Assembly: GCF_000003815.2 (NCBI RefSeq)
Contig: NC_049987.1
Span: 9,934,452-9,998,451, forward strand
Source of the DNA: Branchiostoma floridae
Lineage: Eukaryota; Chordata; Leptocardii; Amphioxiformes; Branchiostomatidae
Direction: 5' to 3'
DNA: 64,000 nt
Below are positions 61,501 to 64,000 of the stretch, one piece after another (the first letter of the stretch is position 1; every line of letters begins with the position of its first letter). Below the pieces are notes generated by a model. That model was not told the DNA's origin. It saw only the letters and a program-made list of their open reading frames with translations, and did not search any database. The translations under genes and the position numbers were made by a program.

Positions 61501-62470
61501 AAACTTTCCATGATGCCTTAATCTAATTCATTTACCTTTATTTGTTTCAGGTTGCATGAACTACAGAAGCTTGCAAAATTTGAGTACGATAGCAGAAGGC
61601 TGATTAACTGTTGGCAATGTGGTATACATACCGTGGATTTATTTTAGTAGATATCAGATAAAATGTCGATCAATATCTAATTAGTTTTAGTAGTGCTTGA
61701 AAGAAAGGCTAGTCAAGGTGAACATCTATTCAGCGAGCATGACTGTATTGATACTAATTTTAGCATGTTGAATTCTCCACACATAACTGTTCCGAGTTAA
61801 TTTTACGAAATCTAACCATGCATGGTAGCAGCTGTCACATTGATTACTAACTTACTAACTATCACAATGAAAAGTTATAACTTCCCAAAAGCCATAATGA
61901 CTGCATCGATGGTTGTATGATGCATCATGTGCACAGTTCATGTATCTTCACAAGAGTACGTCATTACAGTAAACCCTGGATTCAATCACCATTCAAAGAC
62001 TGGGAAAAGTAGTGGAGAACAGTTAGGGACAGGTTTTTATATATATATATTATAATAACTGTTTTAATGTGGTTTGTGACTGGAACTGGTGGCCTATGAC
62101 AATATTAGGTGGTTGCCTGTGCCAGGTTGTTTTTTTACCAGTTTTTCGACTATAAATGCATTAAATCCTAAATGAGTATACTTGTAAACGTCGATGGATG
62201 TCACCAACTATTCATTTTGCTAGGTAACATTTGATCAAAGCGTTGAACCTCGTATATGTTTTAAGTTGAAAATAACCTGTTCAACAAACATGGACCAAAA
62301 GCCTGCTTTTATCTCCGAAAGACATGTTAACACACCATCCCACACCAAAGCAGCAGGCTGGATCGTGGCATTAATGGGGGTTAGAAATGTGGATTACTTT
62401 AAAAGGCGTCACCAAGGACATCATCAATTGAGGTGGATACTGATGACAGAGTTTGAAGTTTGGTGATACA
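58591..62470. other. Non-coding flank
   Basis: No exon or RNA gene recognised. Besides the LINE tail at 59590 there is an (AT)n run at 62039-62053. A CAGTAAACCCTGGATTCA segment at 61969 recurs as CAGTAAAACCTGGATTCA at 62469. Confidence 0.4.
59590..59660 (+). repeat. Degraded LINE 3' tail
   Basis: TTTGTTGTGACCTATACTTA, then GTACAAAATGGTCTTATAT, parallels the LINE tail at 39770-39830 (TTTGTTGTGACCTGTACTAA, then GTACAATAAAGGTC). Confidence 0.5.
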
Positions 62471-62573
62471 GTAAAACCTGGATTCAGCATCCACTCAAGG
62501 GAATTCTTCTCTTGTTATCACTTTTGCTACACTCTTCCGCTCCAGAACTCCGCGCACGCCCTTCTCCTGGGGG

Positions 62574-62735
62574 TCAGAGCTTCCAAATCTTCCTTAGTGC
62601 AGGGTTCGGGCAGGAGACAAGAATGTGTTTCATGGTCTGCTCCTGTCCACAGTCACAAGCAGTCCGTCTTGGCTGAGACCCCACTTTTCCACAAGGGTCT
62701 TGCATCTACTACCGATGCCCGTTCTGAGACTCAAG
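62574..62735 (-). pseudogene. LINE ORF2 C-terminal fragment, frameshifted
   Basis: Minus strand 62666-62574 reads RTACDCGQEQTMKHILVSCP, then NPALRKIWKL and a stop; the C-x-C...H...CP pattern is the cysteine/histidine end of a LINE reverse-transcriptase protein. The preceding KWGLSQ is in another frame, so at least one frameshift is present. It is not related in sequence to the 39.3 kb fragment. Confidence 0.65.
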
Positions 62736-62770
62736 GGACTGAAAATGGTTGTCAAGGACAGGGTTGAGCA

Positions 62771-64000
62771 TGTTAAAATGGACGGGACTTTCTCAATGTG
62801 GCTTGTGTCTGGATGTGGTGGTCGGTGCCAAGTTTGACTGTATTACTATGGGCGAATTTTATATTCCCCTTTTAGGCTGAAATCATTAGTATGTTTCAAA
62901 TGACACGCAGAGATTGACATCAGCCTCTGTTCAGTTCAGTTCAGTTCATCCTCGGGGTGGTGACACCATGCAGCCTCTGTATTCCACTGCATACAAGCTA
63001 CAATTATCAACTATTTTGGTGAAATTGAAATGATAAATAACGATATATATTGTACATATGTACTACACGTTGGGTAAGTATATTTCACAACAAAAGACCA
63101 ATACACACTGTAATAGCCTGTACACATATACATTGTCAAGCTAAAGGCCAGATCTCTTTCTGTATTATAATCTTCATTCCGATAAAAAACGATGTTCTTT
63201 CTCTAGATAAAATTATCGATATTGCAAACGTATCTGCTCCTCGCTACTCCATAATCATACAGCCCCTGAAAGCATGTAATCATCTGTCTAAGATTTATTG
63301 CTTTAGATGTGGGCCAATGGATGTCAATACCTCAATACGAGACAGTTTAGTATGAGAAATACGCTTCCCAGGACTAAACGACAAGTGCCCTTTATCCTTA
63401 CATCGTGATGTATAGAGATAATAGAAGGTCGCACTCAACGTTGTCCGCAGAGGGTATCATGGTGGATGCAGGGAATAATGTGACAAATTATAGGATTTAA
63501 CTGGGGACCTTTCGGGTCAGGAACTGAATATCCGCTCTCCAAGTTGTAGTTGGACTTTAAAATGTGTATTCGGAGACTGTACAACATTCTATGAATCATG
63601 ATATTCAAATATATCTATCAAGAATTTGTGGATGTAATTTGTTTTTTTGCTCTATTTTGTTTGACACTTACCCTGTCCCTTTCGACCTCAATGAAAATTT
63701 GAGCCGATGAGAGCTTTGCATGAATAAACAAACTAATACGCTGATTTCATGTATTTTAACCCATCCATTTTATCACACATATTGGGCAACAGGAGCTACA
63801 GAAATATATATTTCATTTATACATGTCTCTAGGCAGCTTGAACTTACTGAAAAAATTACATATAAGAAGTATATTTATTGTATTATTACGAATGAACTAT
63901 CTTATACAAAAGTATTAATGTTTCACAACGATTCCTATGTCAATATATCGTGGTGCATATGTAAAAAGGAAAAGTTTTCAATTTTGGGTGTATTTTGAAA
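62771..64000. other. Right end of the window
   Basis: A short CAGTTCAGTTCAGTTCATCC repeat at 62933 recurs at 48335 and may be a transposon end. Nothing else recognised. Confidence 0.4.

Noticed and set aside
63720-63998. 92-codon frame at the right edge
   Set aside because: Strongly A+T-rich composition, no domain and no splice context.
1-64000. CRISPR array, bacterial operon or riboswitch
   Set aside because: Intron-exon structure and transposon content are eukaryotic; the tandem repeats seen lack unique spacers of constant length.

Overview
This is animal genomic DNA: small exons bounded by GT/AG splice sites, long A+T-rich introns, a dense load of short inverted-repeat transposons, degraded LINE tails, a tRNA-derived SINE and six runs of N (assembly gaps). 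The SINE and LINE types and the expanded immunoglobulin (Ig) adhesion genes fit a cephalochordate (amphioxus, Branchiostoma). The species is an inference, not something proved here.

Only two genes can be supported. They are paralogues, each encoding a single-pass membrane protein with five extracellular Ig domains, one transmembrane (TM) helix and a cytoplasmic tail of about 130 residues. Gene A is on the + strand (Ig1 at 10540 to stop at 16498, with a possible signal-peptide exon at 901-946). Gene B is on the - strand (start 56003, stop 38404; 11 exons, 687 residues). They face each other tail to tail, with 22 kb of gene-poor sequence between the stop codons. The domain order, the Ig1, Ig2 and Ig5 motifs and a C-terminal FGSDT motif in Ig5 point to the Kirrel/nephrin/Roughest (IRM) cell-adhesion family. 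Exon order, intron phases and most exon lengths are the same in both genes.

Layout: 1-10.5 kb holds repeats (a 1.06 kb inverted-repeat element at 3484-4540, a MITE at 6174-6430, a CGCG-rich element at 7989-8591, a foldback at 10271-10411). 10.5-16.5 kb is gene A. 16.5-38.4 kb is intergenic, with MITE copies, an RTE-like LINE tail and four of the gaps. 38.4-56.0 kb is gene B, whose tail introns hold a LINE fragment and whose 11 kb first intron holds a mariner remnant. 56-64 kb is gene-free, with a tandem array, a SINE and LINE debris.

The most notable signal is a 149 bp tract inside the Ig4 exon. The two genes differ there at only 3 positions, synonymous sites included, while the flanking bases of the same exon and the other exons are clearly diverged. 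That is the signature of recent gene conversion between inverted paralogues. Also notable are a GC-AG intron in gene A where gene B has GT-AG, and a very divergent last exon in gene B that was recovered by translating the minus strand.
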